Assembly: GCA_950295325.1 (NCBI GenBank)
Contig: OX485809.1
Coordinates: 5,394,001 to 5,458,000 of the forward strand
Source: Polytrichum commune
Lineage: Eukaryota > Streptophyta > Polytrichopsida > Polytrichales > Polytrichaceae
Direction of reading: 5' to 3'
DNA length: 64,000 nucleotides
Of the stretch, positions 23,047-34,259 are shown one piece after another. Position 1 is the first letter of the stretch. Every line of letters starts with the position of its first letter. The translations under genes and the position numbers were made by a program. The notes under the pieces are model-generated. The model saw nothing but the letters and a program-made list of their open reading frames with translations. It had not been told where the DNA came from and did not search any database.

Positions 23047-23080
<34 letters not shown>
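23047..23080. repeat. (TTG)n microsatellite
   Basis: About eleven uninterrupted TTG units in intergenic DNA. Confidence 0.95.
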
Positions 23081-23955
23081 ACGAATAATTAAACAAAGTT
23101 ATAAGTTTTTTGTGATTTGGTTTCGGCCAAGTAATTTGCATAGGTGAGGATGCAATCTACTTGTGAACGGAACCTCCTTGCACATGTCAATGCATATATT
23201 GTACGCAAGGAGTCTTGCTATGGGTTGTAGTAGGCAACATGTGTATGAATTGTGTGTAGTGCTTATTGTATTGTGAGGGCTACTTCCTACAGTCTATATA
23301 TTGTCGCGCTCGTGTCCAACGAAGACACGTGTTGCCAAAGATATGAGATGTTGAGAACTATAAACCTTTGTCTTCACTTCAATGGCAACTAGGAGTGGGC
23401 TTATTTAGGGTCCAAGACCAAAGAAACTCCAAAATTGAGCAATCCTACTGGTTGAGAGCAAAATGACGGACCTAAGGAGTTTGCACTAGGATCCATGCCC
23501 AAGGCATGAGAAAATGATGTGATGCTACTAACCTGCCCAAGATTGTTGGTCCCAACTCAAGAAAATACTTTGCTCAATCTAAGAAACCAAACTTTAAGCC
23601 TGAGTCTCGTGAAAAATGAAGATTATTAAGTGGTGTTTAATACCAAGAGAAGTTGAGCGGTGAGCAATATTATGTGAGCGATGATTCCAAATTTAGGGAA
23701 ATTGTGCAGTTTTAGGTCCACATGTTAAATTTGGCCATTAAATTTTATAAATTTTATATGAAAGTTTATAAAAATTTGAGTAAACACGCATGGTGGAGCC
23801 TATTACCATGTACATGTGGAAAACCTTTCAGTCAAATGTTGTTTTTTTAATACAATATTCCAAATCATTTTTGTGTGCAACCAAATGAATTTCCATACAT
23901 ATAACGACCCTTCCTCACAACTCAAAACAATATGGTAAACACTACATTAGCATCA
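23081..23955. other. No recognisable gene
   Basis: No open frame of 60 codons or more with motifs. AT-rich, and may be the decayed remainder of the SWIM-type element to the right. Confidence 0.5.
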
Positions 23956-24257
23956 TTACTCATGCTCAACATCATTGGCTACCTCATTGTAGGTATACAT
24001 TGGGGCGTGAATGAATTTGTCATTGTCATACTCCATCTTGCATACAAATTTGAACATGTCGTATAGTGTTTGCAATACAACCATTTCCTTTTCTTTCCCA
24101 AAGTTTGAGATGACATTTTGGTGAAGTCCGGGCACATGCAATGTGGGATGTCACCAGTTATAACAAGGTAGGCGATGTCCTCCTTGGAGACAATGTTGGC
24201 TATCACTCCAAATTCTAGATATGGAGTACATGTCTCGAGAATTAGTACCACACGCAC
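23956..24257 (-). pseudogene. SWIM-domain transposase relic, frame-shifted
   Basis: Two overlapping minus-strand frames together read a SWIM zinc finger. The first (24257-23979) has YLVITGDIPHCMCPDFTKM followed by KKRKWLYCKH, fitting CxCx(n)CxH. Just after the CKH the expected continuation is found in the other frame (24141-23956) as MFKFVCKMEYDNDKFIHAP and MYTYNEV. A single frameshift therefore splits it. SWIM fingers of this kind end Mutator-like transposases in many plants; the FIHAP-YTYNEV tail is, as far as I recall, common in seed-free plant copies. Only the C-terminal region remains. Confidence 0.6.
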
Positions 24258-24657
24258 TAACTGGGATTATCAATGTAATTGGGGTTTCTAACACCGTTTT
24301 TGGATTCAATTTAGCTTTACATAGCAACAACTGGGTTTTCCAATAGTGGTCAAGGTCTTAACTTGCTCCCCCACCATTTCATCCTCCCACATGGTAGGTT
24401 TGTGAACATTCACCCCGTCAACACATGTACAGTAACCTCCCGCTTAAGTACGCAACTTGAACATGCGCAATTTGTGTGTACTTAGCTGGTAGGTGCGTAC
24501 TTTAGGGTTTCCCAAATTGCTTGTGTTTTGCTATAGTTGGTAGGTGCGTACTTGAGGATTTAGGGTCTCCCAAATTGCTATTGCTTGTGTTTCGCTATAG
24601 CCGGTAGGTGTGTACTTTAGGGTTTAAGGTTTCCCAAATCGCTTATGTTTCGCTACA

Positions 24658-24798
24658 ATGTCGAAGAAACCAAACGAAAAACGTCTCAATGAGCATCAAC
24701 GTTGTGAAATCATCTTGAAGCTTAGCAGAACAAATTCTCCGAGTAAAAGGGCTCTAGCCCGAGAGTACATCATTAGTGAAGGCGATGTTAACACTTAG
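24658..24798 (+). pseudogene. N-terminal pogo/CENP-B-like DNA-binding fragment, 46 aa
   Basis: A 46-codon frame starts ATG and ends TAG. It contains RLNEHQRCEIILKLSR and SKRALAREYIISEG, the helix-turn-helix pattern found at the start of pogo/Tigger transposases (a Psq/CENP-B-N-type fold that binds the element ends). The stop follows where the second DNA-binding half and the catalytic core should come. It is too short for standard ORF thresholds. Confidence 0.75.
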
Positions 24799-24884
24799 GA
24801 ACCGAAATGCCGGTTTAGAAAACGGAGTTATATTCTAGGGTTTTGACTCTCTTTATAAGCAGGTTCCTAAACATTGAGGATTAG

Positions 24885-25052
24885 TTGCTCTGCCTTGAAA
24901 CTCAAGCAAAAGCAGAGGAAACATTTGATGGCCTTAAGAAATCGTTTGAATCATTTCAGAGCAAGATCCGAGCAGTCGGCCTCAAAGCCAAACGCAAAAA
25001 AAAACTTCAAAACTTACGCCAAATGACGATTCATGACATGTTCAACTCATAA
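24885..25052 (+). pseudogene. C-terminal pogo transposase tail with PIP-box-like end
   Basis: An open stretch without its own start runs from just after an in-frame TAG (24882-24884) to TAA at 25050-25052. It encodes a charged segment (EETFDGLKKSFESFQSKIR) and ends RQMTIHDMFNS. The final QMTIHDMF resembles a PCNA-interacting box (Q-x-x-hydrophobic-x-x-aromatic pair), a motif known at the end of Drosophila pogo transposase. It is out of frame or stop-separated from the N-terminal piece. Confidence 0.55.
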
Positions 25053-25126
25053 ATCTTGAACCCTAAATTTTTTGCCAAAAAATGCGTACTTAACCGGGAT
25101 GCGTACTTAAACGGGAGGTTACTGTA

Positions 25127-26702
25127 AAGCTTGTATGCAATTATCTCCAATGAACATGTCCCATATAGGTACATGTTTTGCGATTCATGTCAAGGACATT
25201 TGATTAAAATAATTTGGGGATTTTTAATACCGTTTAAACATTGAATCGTCTTGAATATTTAAAATATGGACCATCAAATACAAAACATGTCATTACAATT
25301 TTCACCTTCTGGATGGATGGACTTACATGATCATGGAAGCTTCAGCTCATTAAAAAATAGGAGAGGGGAAGTTGTTGCATTCGAGCATCTTTCAACCATC
25401 CATGATAAAAATAAAAAAATAAAACTTTTACCCTATATATTTGTAGTTAATTTATTCTAAGTGTGCCTTGCTAGAGTGATTCGGATCTTTGGAACCACTT
25501 TCAATGTCAAATTAACTAAAAAATAACCTCTTGACTGCAAAGTTTATTTTTTAGAAGGTTTTCATTTGATAAACGAGAGGTAAAGGTAGATGATATCAAA
25601 ACCAACACCCCACCTCAAACCAACATCTTGAAATCTTGCACAATATGTACATATTGATTATGAGAATGTCTACCACCTTTACATCAATTTCCCATGTTGG
25701 TTTTGGGTCATATGTCAATAAAACTTGAAAGTCTTGTAACTTTTGCATATGGAACTCAAATAAGACATAATTTGGTGTGATTCAATTGGTAACAATTTGA
25801 AACTAGATGATGATAATATATATGGTTAGTGCATATACTAACGGTTTGAGCACCCTCTACCCATGCGAGGTGAATAAGCCATATTATTACAAGGATCGAG
25901 TTATTACTAGATACCTTTTGCATATGTAATAGTGGTGGCGCAACTCAAAGAGGTGGGTGTCTAGCCCTGGCCGACCACCCGATGCAAACATGACGATTAT
26001 ATGGAGGCCGATTTTGAGTACTTACAATACATATGCTCCCATAACACAACATAACATTATTAAGTTATGCCCCCTCCCCACCTCACTTTAGCTAAGCCTA
26101 AAGTTGGTTCTAAAAACACGGCCTTCACAACATTGACATTGTCTAGTGCCGAGCCTAGTTGGCAAATGATGTGGCATGGTTTAAAAGTGGAGGTCTTAAG
26201 CCTCAAGCACCAACCCTCCCATCGGTACCTAGACTTGAGGCAAGAATGCAGGACCTTTAAAAGTGTCGCCTCCCGCTCTTGTGATTGGTTGCTTTTAGTC
26301 TTAGCTATGAGGGCAAGAGGAGCTCTATTAACAAAAATTGATGGTAAGACAAATGAGTAGTAAGGCATTTGGGGATGGGACAAAAATTATCCAACATTCA
26401 TTGCTTGGTAGATAAAACAATGAACATGTGTGAAAGTTGTTTAACTTAACCTACTTGAAAATCTCCGGAGCAAGTTCTTGTAGGTGCATTGGGATAGCCG
26501 GATGCCTCTACTATAACCGAGGGAGCTTTACATGAGTTTTAAGAAAAACTTTGGTCATTTGGTTATCAGTGGGGAGGGGCCATTAGAGACTTTGGCATTT
26601 GAAGCTACACTATTTTGTCCAATTAGTGTGGGTTGCCATTCAAAGTTCCATGTTGCTATGACTTTTTACCAACTATTATCGTTTTCTACTAAGTTGTATC
26701 AA
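25127..26702. other. No recognisable gene
   Basis: Frames of 107 aa (minus, 26060-26383) and 97 aa (plus, 26067-26360) overlap on opposite strands and match no family I know. No other structure noticed. Confidence 0.5.
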
Positions 26703-27098
26703 GGGCCGCTTTACACCTAGAGGCCGGGCCAATTCGTTGTGTAAGAGGCTTGAAATTCTAACTTGTGATTGGCCAAAAGGCTGAAATCAGCCCCAACCCC
26801 TTTTATACCTAGAGGCCGGATTTCCAATTAATAGTGCTAGTTCGAACAAAAAAGGGAGATGGTTACCCATCACACGGTGTTGATTTGGCGGTATGAGTTT
26901 TTTAATCAATTAATGCATGGTCTGACATGGTCCGAGCTCGTTGAATTGAGTGCACCCAAAATGGAAGGCCAATTCTTGGCCATAGGGCCAATGTCAAATT
27001 TTAATCTTATTTTTACGGCCTCCAACCCAAAAACGGCTGAAATTTCATACAATCGGCCTCAAGGGAAATTGGCCCCGCCTCTAGGTATAAAGCGACCC
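26703..27098. mobile_element. MITE of PIF/Harbinger type, GGGCCGCTTTACACCTAGAGG ends
   Basis: Left end GGGCCGCTTTACACCTAGAG and the complement of the right end GGGTCGCTTTATACCTAGAG agree over about 30 of 33 bases. Flanks are CAA (26700-26702) and TAA (27099-27101), a near-match to a 3-bp duplication. A third copy of the terminal motif, TTTTATACCTAGAGGCCGG, lies inside at about 26798-26820, suggesting a nested or rearranged end. Confidence 0.75.
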
Positions 27099-27193
27099 TA
27101 ACTACTTATGCAATTTGGATAAAAACTAATACCCTCACTCAAGAAAATGGTAAGGCAACAATGTGTGTAACTCCAAATGGCAACCAACACTAA

Positions 27194-27770
27194 GGGCCAC
27201 TTCACACATGAGCCAAGAGCCGTGACCTTGTAATGGTGAGGACCCTTGACTCTCATCCAAAGGCCGTACCATGGGTGTTGGGAAAGCCATTTTATGTAGT
27301 CTTTGGCCCTCAAGCATAGTGTGAAGTGAGAATGAACCATGTTGCAGGACCATTGCATATTTTGTTGGCGGAAAAAGAGGGGAGGATTTGGTTTAATATA
27401 ATATGTCTCCAAGTTTATCAATTTAAGATAACTACTTGGTGGTGTTTGTCTGTCTTGGAATCTGCCATGCAGTCTGTCCTGAAATCTGTCCTACTGGAAA
27501 AAATATTAAAAAAATCATGGTCTCCCGGAATTTGCGTCAAGCCCACCTCTTGGAGGTGGGCCTGACGCAAATTCCGGTAGACCATGCACCCTTATCCACA
27601 ACTAGCCATGTAGGACTCCATGTAGACTTTTCATCCACGAACTTTTCTTTGGGCCTTAGGCCTTCACCTCCTAGTGTGAAGTGAACTTGGACGGTCTCCG
27701 CCTTTTCGACCAATGAGAGCTCTTACATTGCCATGGTCAAGGGCCTTCAGCCTTGTGTGTGAAGTGGCCC
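27194..27770. mobile_element. Tourist-like MITE (PIF/Harbinger type), GGGCCACTTCACAC ends
   Basis: Begins GGGCCACTTCACACATG and ends with its complement TGTGTGAAGTGGCCC, with TAA exactly duplicated on both sides (27191-27193 and 27771-27773). Related copies lie at 12890, 29164, 33767 (ends only) and 51633. It contains a strong central hairpin (listed separately). Non-coding, 577 bp. Confidence 0.88.
27516..27586. repeat. Near-perfect hairpin inside the MITE
   Basis: The left arm starts CATGGTCTCCCGGAATTTGC and the right arm ends GCAAATTCCGGTAGACCATG. Arms of about 33 bases surround a 3-5-base loop at TCTTGGA, with very few mismatches. The copies at 29164 and 51633 keep a shorter version at the same place. 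Confidence 0.9.
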
Positions 27771-28014
27771 TAATTAGACAAAAGAATAGTGTAGCCGCTT
27801 CACCTACTTTGCGGCTAAAAGGGGCAACCTCGCCTCACCACTTATTAAAGCTCATTTGGGAGTGCGGAATGGCTCCTTATATATAGCCCCATGAGTGTGC
27901 AGGCAGGTGTGTAACAGCTGGGCACTTGCATCCCCTACTATACTTGATAAGTGGGACGCATTTTAAGCAATAAATGTGTGCTTCCCTTTAACACAGGGGC
28001 TGCTGGGTTGCGTC

Positions 28015-29127
28015 CAGTGTTCAAGATTGAAGTCTTCAATGCCCTTCAAACGCGATTTGGCCCTTCAAAATATACCTCTCTCAAAACAGCCCTTCAAAAT
28101 GCAACCCCAAACTCAAAATGAAAACTTCACTTGACGTCCTCAAAATTTTTACACCCGTCAACACTGTAGCGCTACAGTGACGAGGAGGTCGCTACAGTGA
28201 CAACCTCAACACCTAGCAAATGATTCATTCAACATCGATCTGACTTGGAATTCAACTTTTTAGGTCTTGCAAAAGATTGGAATCCAACCCTTTCTTTGGT
28301 AAGCATTGAGTCAGTGTTGTAGTGTGATGTGATTCAATCAATGTGAAATCAGTGCTGATTTGGGTCTACAAATTTAAAGGTTTGTGATGTAATTCACAGG
28401 CTAATCACGAATGAATGTTTTTTGTGGGGTGAAGGCCAGCACACTGGTCTTGACTTGTCCATTTTCAATGCGGCCCGGCTTTTTAGCCCGAAGCACTATC
28501 CCGTAGATGAATTGGGCAGAGGGACATTAACGGAACAATGGTTGAACCGGTTGGTGACACATTTCCGTTGGAGCGATGACCTTGTTAATCAATGCAATGT
28601 GCGCCGAAGTATGCAAGAAGCTTGGGTTTTTTGTGGCAATGACCGGGAGTTCATGATTAATTGGCCAACTATGATGTCGCTATGGCAAGCCATACTTGTG
28701 ATCCCAACTAGCACTGCTGTTTGTGAGCGTGGTTTTTCAAAGCAAAATTGGGTTAAGAGTGAAAGGAGAACTAGACTCAACCTTGACACACTAGATGCTT
28801 TAATGAGGGTTAGTCTAAATGGGTTAGGAGTTGAATTCATGGATTGGGATAGTATTTTTGAATCTTGGAAAATTGGCACAAGAACCAACAAGCGTAGGGC
28901 ATTATCACTAGAAGAGGTGGAGTTAGATGGTTGATTCTTAATTCTTCACATTGTATTGGAAGCATGCACCATATAAATCATGCATAAGTTTAATATGAGT
29001 TTTTTATATTTTATTTCTATATTACTGAATTGATGTCTTGAATTTGAACTAGCCCTTCAACCGAAGGGCTCAAATTCTAGAGCCCTTCAAAATGAAACTC
29101 ATATGAGGGCTTCAATCTTGAACACTG
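28015..29127 (+). mobile_element. hAT element with exact 8-bp target duplication (1,113 bp)
   Basis: GTTGCGTC stands at 28007-28014 and at 29128-29135. The ends are an 18-bp perfect inverted repeat, CAGTGTTCAAGATTGAAG. Subterminal GCCCTTCAAA words repeat several times at each end (28041, 28061, 28090 region; 29052-29095 region) and probably serve as binding sites. Only the last 170 codons of a transposase remain, so it is non-autonomous. The preserved ends and duplication suggest a fairly recent insertion. Confidence 0.92.
28422..28934 (+). pseudogene. hAT transposase C-terminal (dimerisation) fragment, 170 aa
   Basis: The frame contains WPTMMSLWQAILVIPTSTAV followed by CERGFSKQNWVKSERRTRLN and DTLDALMRVSLNG, the standard hAT C-terminal dimerisation region (ZNF862/KDCL-like branch). 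The zinc finger, the RNase-H-like core and most of the protein are absent. It lies in the middle of the hAT element, in the same strand sense as a transposase would. It may be an exon remnant after internal deletion. Confidence 0.88.
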
Positions 29128-29163
29128 GTTGCGTCACATGCATGCCGAGATAATCAGCCTTTT

Positions 29164-29722
29164 GGGCCACTTCACACATGGGCCAAGAGCCGTGACCTTG
29201 TAATGGTGAGGACCCTTTGACTCTCATACAAAGGCCGTACCATGCGTGCTGGGAAAGTTGTTTTATGTAGTCACGGGCCCTCAAGCATAGTGTGAAGTGA
29301 GAATGGACCATGTTGCGGGACTGTTGCATATTTTGTTGGCGGAAAAAGAGAAGAGGATTTGGTTTAATATAATATGTCTCAAACTACATCAATTTAAGAG
29401 AATTACTTGGCGGTGTTTGTTTTTCTTAGAATATGTTATGGAAGCTACCTTGCAATCTGTCATGTTGGAAAAAATATTAAGAAAAAGTCACGGTCTCCCG
29501 GAAATTTGCAAATTCATGCAAATTTAAAGAGACCATGAAACCTTATTCATAGTCAGCCATATAGGATTCCATGTAGACTTTTCATCCATGAAGTCTTCTT
29601 TGGGTCTTTAGGCCTTCACCTTTGTGTGTGAAGTGAACTTGGACGGTCTCCGCCCTTTTGACCAATGACACCTTTTAACTTGCAATGGTCACGGGCCTTC
29701 AATCTTGTGTGTGAAGTGGCCA
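29164..29722. mobile_element. Tourist-like MITE, second copy beside the hAT element
   Basis: Collinear with 27194-27770 over its whole length, including CCAAGAGCCGTGACCTTGTAATGGTGAG and GGCGGAAAAAGAG. Right flank TTA, left flank TTT, so the duplication is imperfect. The central hairpin is shorter than in the first copy. It stands 36 bp to the right of the hAT element. Confidence 0.85.
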
Positions 29723-29734
29723 TTACATGGGACG

Positions 29735-30731
29735 ATAAGTTCCCCCCCCCCCCACCCCATGAACTTCTAGGGGGCACCGGATGGAAATTCCAAGTGTTGC
29801 CCATTCGCAGGGAGGTGACTGGTTTCACGGACGGATGACGCATACCGACGTTTTGCAGGACAACCATTTTTAGTGTTCGTGCATAGCATGTTCTGCATTA
29901 CATCAACATGTAGGTTCATGCATAACATGTTCTTTTGTAAATGACATGTGAGACATTACAGTCGTAATGTTATTCCTAAAGTGAGCAAGGTCGTCATCAG
30001 ACTCTAGAATGGATTCAAGATGAGACATATTGTTGGGAAAATGGGCACTTGCCATCTACACGACATGATTTGTGAAGGCCATTTCCATGGAGGCGAATGT
30101 GATGAGGGAAGATACCTCTAAATCCTATGTCCTTGCAATGAAGGTGAAAGCAATGCTGAAGAACGCAACATTTTCAAGGCCCAGCTACTTCACATGCCCC
30201 TAAAGCTTCGCATTCTTCCAACAACGTTGCAAAGAACTGGAAAAAATAGTGCAATGACTGATTTAAAAAAAAAAAACATAGCACAAATGACGATCATAGT
30301 GAACACATGTGCCGCATAGCACACGACATGCAAAGAACTATGTGCTCTCAGTTCGAACATCCCTAAACCCTAGGTCTGTAAATAACGACACATCCAATTT
30401 TGTAGGACAGTAAATGTTCCACAAGAAATGTAGAACAACATGTATATAACAAGCTATGTAGGACTTGATATGTAGGACATGGTATGTGAGACAAGATCTA
30501 TAGTACAGTATCCGTAGGACATGATATGTGGAACATGGTCTATAGGACATGCTTTGTGGGACTGTGGGACAAGATCTCAAGTATTGGATGACTGTCTTTG
30601 ACGCAAACGTCTATGGACATGAAAGTGGTGTGGACGGAGAAGTTTTTCGTTGCTGACGTAACTTTACGGGGATCCTTGTCGTTGTCAAAGAGAATCCCTA
30701 GAAGTTCGTGGGGGGGGGGAGGGGAACTTAA
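29735..30731. mobile_element. C-rich TIR element, about 1 kb
   Basis: The left end reads TAAGTTCC followed by a C run, CACCCCATGAACTTCTAGGG. The complement of the right end reads TAAGTTCCCCTCC, a C run and CACGAACTTCTAGGG. ACG occurs just outside both ends. The inside is non-coding, with many repeats of a TAGGACATG-type word at 30420-30560. Superfamily unknown. Confidence 0.6.
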
Positions 30732-30734
30732 CGT

Positions 30735-33700
30735 CATTCTAGAGGACTCCATGGAATATGCCTCATATTAGTAAAGAAAAAACCGAACGATGTCAACATG
30801 GAACTGGTTAAACTTGGAAACACTAGGATCTCGACCGATTATGCCCTAAAAGATTCACGGACACTGGATTGGTGATGTTTCCAAAACCGTTTGGCAAGGC
30901 CACCTGCAGATCACTTTAACTTCAATACCATATATATTGACTTCTACTCTAGCACAATTATAGGTGCATAAAACGGAATTATTATTATTATTATACACTT
31001 ACATGAGCGCATAAGCAAATCTAAATGAGGAGATGACTTAAGTGTGCGGGCCCTTCCAGATGGGACCCTAAATCAAAGGAATGTTGATCACAAATAATAT
31101 TGGGTCATCCCAACCTCCATTCTTAACATTGATTTGGGTATGATCACAAGAAGACTCGGAAAAGGAGTTGTTGAAGACCGTGACAAACACCGACGAGGAA
31201 GAAGGGTTTGTGAAGGAGATGAAGTTTCCTTGAAGGAAACATTTGGATGTTTTAAGAACATACACTCTATTCACTCCGGCTTCCTTCAGAGACCGGTCGT
31301 TGTCTTCTTCTTCTTCTTCTTAAGAAAACATTGGGATCGTGGGAGCTCAAAGAGAACGTTGGGTCCGTGGGGGGGGGGGGGGGGAGACTTTCAGGGAACT
31401 GATGAACCAAGACCCCCCGGTCTTCAACCAATGAACCAAGACCCATGCTTTTCAAGCACAAACGAAGACCTCAAACTTATAACTTTTTGAAGGCCTCTAG
31501 ACCCTAAAAGGTAGTTAGTAGAAACTACTAGGAAAAATGTGTGTTCAATGAAAATAGATACTAGAAACTAATTAGATTCTAACATTCAAATAATCTAGAT
31601 GTTATTGTTAAAACTAGCATGGGTGTGCAAATGTTGTTATATTTAAAAATCCAAGGTTTAAAAAATAATCATGTCATTTGTATATTTCACCTACTACATA
31701 AAGGGGGAACTTAGATGCCCTTTGGCACTTCATTTGGCCCCAAATCAATCTACGCTTCAAAATGAGGCATTTTCAAATGTGAAAACTTGTGAAGCAATTA
31801 CAAAGCTTAAAGCATTGATGAGGCTGAAGCAGATTGTGGAGCACTTCGGAAATTGAGTTACTTGAAACCATGAAGCACATCGAGGCTCAAATGTAGTACA
31901 AAAAATTGAAGACAAATGAGGTTTCAAATTGAGTCAACTTGAAAACCCAGGAAATAAAGCAAAAAATATAAGATTGAATTGTTGTTTTCATTTTTACTTG
32001 AGAGAGAAAACCATTTTGCAAGACAATTGAAACATAAATTAAAAAAATTGATCAACTAAACCAATCAAAAAAATATTATACAAAGAATTGATCAACCGAA
32101 TCCATTAGGAGAGATCACATGAAGACTTGATCAACCAGATCAACATAATAAGAACACATACAAATATTTGATTAACCGGATCAATGAAGAGGATCCATGG
32201 TCAAATAAAGAACTTGAGTTTTGTAAATCAGAAAGAACTTGCAGTCGGTAAATTACGAAGCTCGATCACCTTAGTTAATTACCAAGGTATGTTCACATAA
32301 TGATTTGAAAAGATATGGTTAGATCAATTACCAAAGTTTAGAAGCTTATGAGGTCTAATCAATACAAGCCAAGACCATCATTTGGAAGGAAGGCCCAAAA
32401 CTAACCATGTGAAGGCTGTAAAAGTAGGTCAAATCATTCATCACCTTACATTTGAGTTCTTACCTAAGGTTTCGCATCATTGAAGGCAACATACCAATCA
32501 AGAAAAGTTATACATCGATGAACATACTCTCAATCATGAACGGTGAGGTTATAAAGGAATTTAGAAGCCATGAGTAAATGGATCCAGAAAGAGAGTTAAA
32601 TTCATTAAAGATTTTACTTACTAGGAGTTAGTCATAAACATTCATATAAAAATATTGTGTGAAATTGATTAAAACACTAAAAGACACTTAACCTCTACAT
32701 TTAGGGGAACATGACCTTGTAAAACACGAGCACATAACTCCATGAGAATTCCGGGAGAATTTCAAGCAAATTTCTAAAGGATAAATTTTGAATACCTAAA
32801 GTTTTACATATTGACATAGATATATGTAATCATGGGATACTCAAAAAGGAGTTGAAAGTATACCTAGGAGATACTGTCACCCAAACAAAGGAATTTAGAC
32901 ATTGAGAATTTTAGAAGTAACCTAATCCTCTGCATTTATAGGATTTGTGTTCACCGGTCAATAATGGGTTACACCATCTAAGGCTGAGGGGAAGCCTACC
33001 AACCAAAAGTCGACTTCAACACTCACTGTGGAATTTTCCAGGAAAAATGGAGCTTGCTTGTGAATGAGCTCCTATGTGAGGACATGTCCATTAGGTGTCA
33101 CGTGTGAGTTGATTACTTTGCTCTTCAAGGAACGTGAATGGCAACAGTTGACCTGTTGGCGATCCATCACGTTTCTCAACATCACCTTTCATTTTCTTTT
33201 GCCGGTTACAAGCTTTGTTGATAGAAGTCGTTGACAATCACCAAATGACCTTCCTCCGATGTAGTATGTCCTCAACAAATTCCTCCTAACTCGTGAGTCA
33301 CTTTGGTGGGCATACAAATCTACACTCAACTTCCTAAATCTTATGGAGCCTTTGGACTTCCGCAACTTTTATGACTAGGATTAGAGGGACACTTTGACTT
33401 GTGATAATGAAAGAAACAATTATGTTTGTAGTTATTTTTGGCATACTTAATGATCTATTCAATGCACCTGCTACATAGTGGTGGCCAAAAAAATTGCATT
33501 CTTTTTGGAGCACTTAGGTAAGTTGGAGGGTGGCTTGATTCATCAAGAGAATGGAGCCCATTCGGTCGGTTGCCTCAAAATGGAGGAGTCCAATTCCTCC
33601 CTCCATTAGTCCTTGAATGTGATTTGTCATAAGCACCGAGCAATTTATAAAATTTCATAATGAAAAACAAAGTGTTTTGGTGGTCGGTTTTGCACCAAAC

Positions 33701-33763
33701 CGTGGTAGGTAGTGATTAGTGTGGTCAGGTCTTGGACGAGGTTGACAAAAGTTGCCCACACTA
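30735..33763. other. No recognisable gene
   Basis: Three kb without a recognisable domain. A 118-aa plus frame at 31134-31490 runs through a poly-G tract (31371-31384) and a (TCT)n patch and is not convincing. Near 32040-32200 a TTGATCAACCGAATCAA-like phrase recurs about every 50 bp as a weak tandem repeat. Confidence 0.5.
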
Positions 33764-33766
33764 TAA

Positions 33767-34259
33767 GGGCCACTTCACACTATGGCAGAAGGTTGAGAGG
33801 CTGTCAATTTCAACCAATCGTATTGCAAGAAACCAAGAATTTAGCCTCTCGACCTTCACATTAGAGGCCAAAGTTCAAAGGTTGTTGCTCTCCAAAATGC
33901 CTACATGGCAATGTTTTTTTGACCAAGGTGACTCTTGAAGGAAGTTTGGGTCAGATGGGAAGGGAAACCCAAACCATAGTCGAGAAGCCATCGATTTTTT
34001 TTCATAAAAAAAATCAAAACTGACAAGGTCTTGGTTGTTAGATTGGAGGGGTTGTTTTGGAAATGAAATAAAGCGGGATGCTCCTTCTTTCTTTGGACTT
34101 TGGGCTTGGCCTTTGGAGGCTTCACACTATGCCGGGCTGAAGGCTACACTTCCTATATTTTATTGGCTATTTTTAGCCCATTTATTTGGACTCTCAACAA
34201 GGTATGACCATTCAATCTCGCGGCCTTTAGACTTGGATAACCATAGTGTGAAGCGGCCA
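33767..34259. mobile_element. MITE of PIF/Harbinger type, GGGCCACTTCACACTATGG ends
   Basis: TAA is duplicated at 33764-33766 and 34260-34262. The left end GGGCCACTTCACACTATGG pairs with the right end CCATAGTGTGAAGCGGCCA. An internal copy of the end motif, GCTTCACACTATGCC, lies at about 34118-34132. Non-coding. Its right end lies only 18 bp from a full-size Harbinger element with very similar ends. Confidence 0.85.

Larger units (their letters stand above)
24430..25124 (+). mobile_element. pogo/Tigger-type element, internal-deletion derivative (695 bp)
   Basis: Terminal inverted repeats of 24 bp (24430-24453 and 25101-25124) begin CAGTAACCTCCCG and match at 23 of 24 positions. TA flanks both ends (24428-24429 and 25125-25126), the Tc1/mariner/pogo target site. 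Three direct repeats of about 55-70 bp carrying GGTAGGTGCGTACTT lie at about 24485-24657; GTGCGTACTT-like words also recur at the right end, so these may be transposase-binding sites. Inside are an N-terminal DNA-binding fragment and a C-terminal tail of a pogo transposase, with the DDE core missing. Confidence 0.88.
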
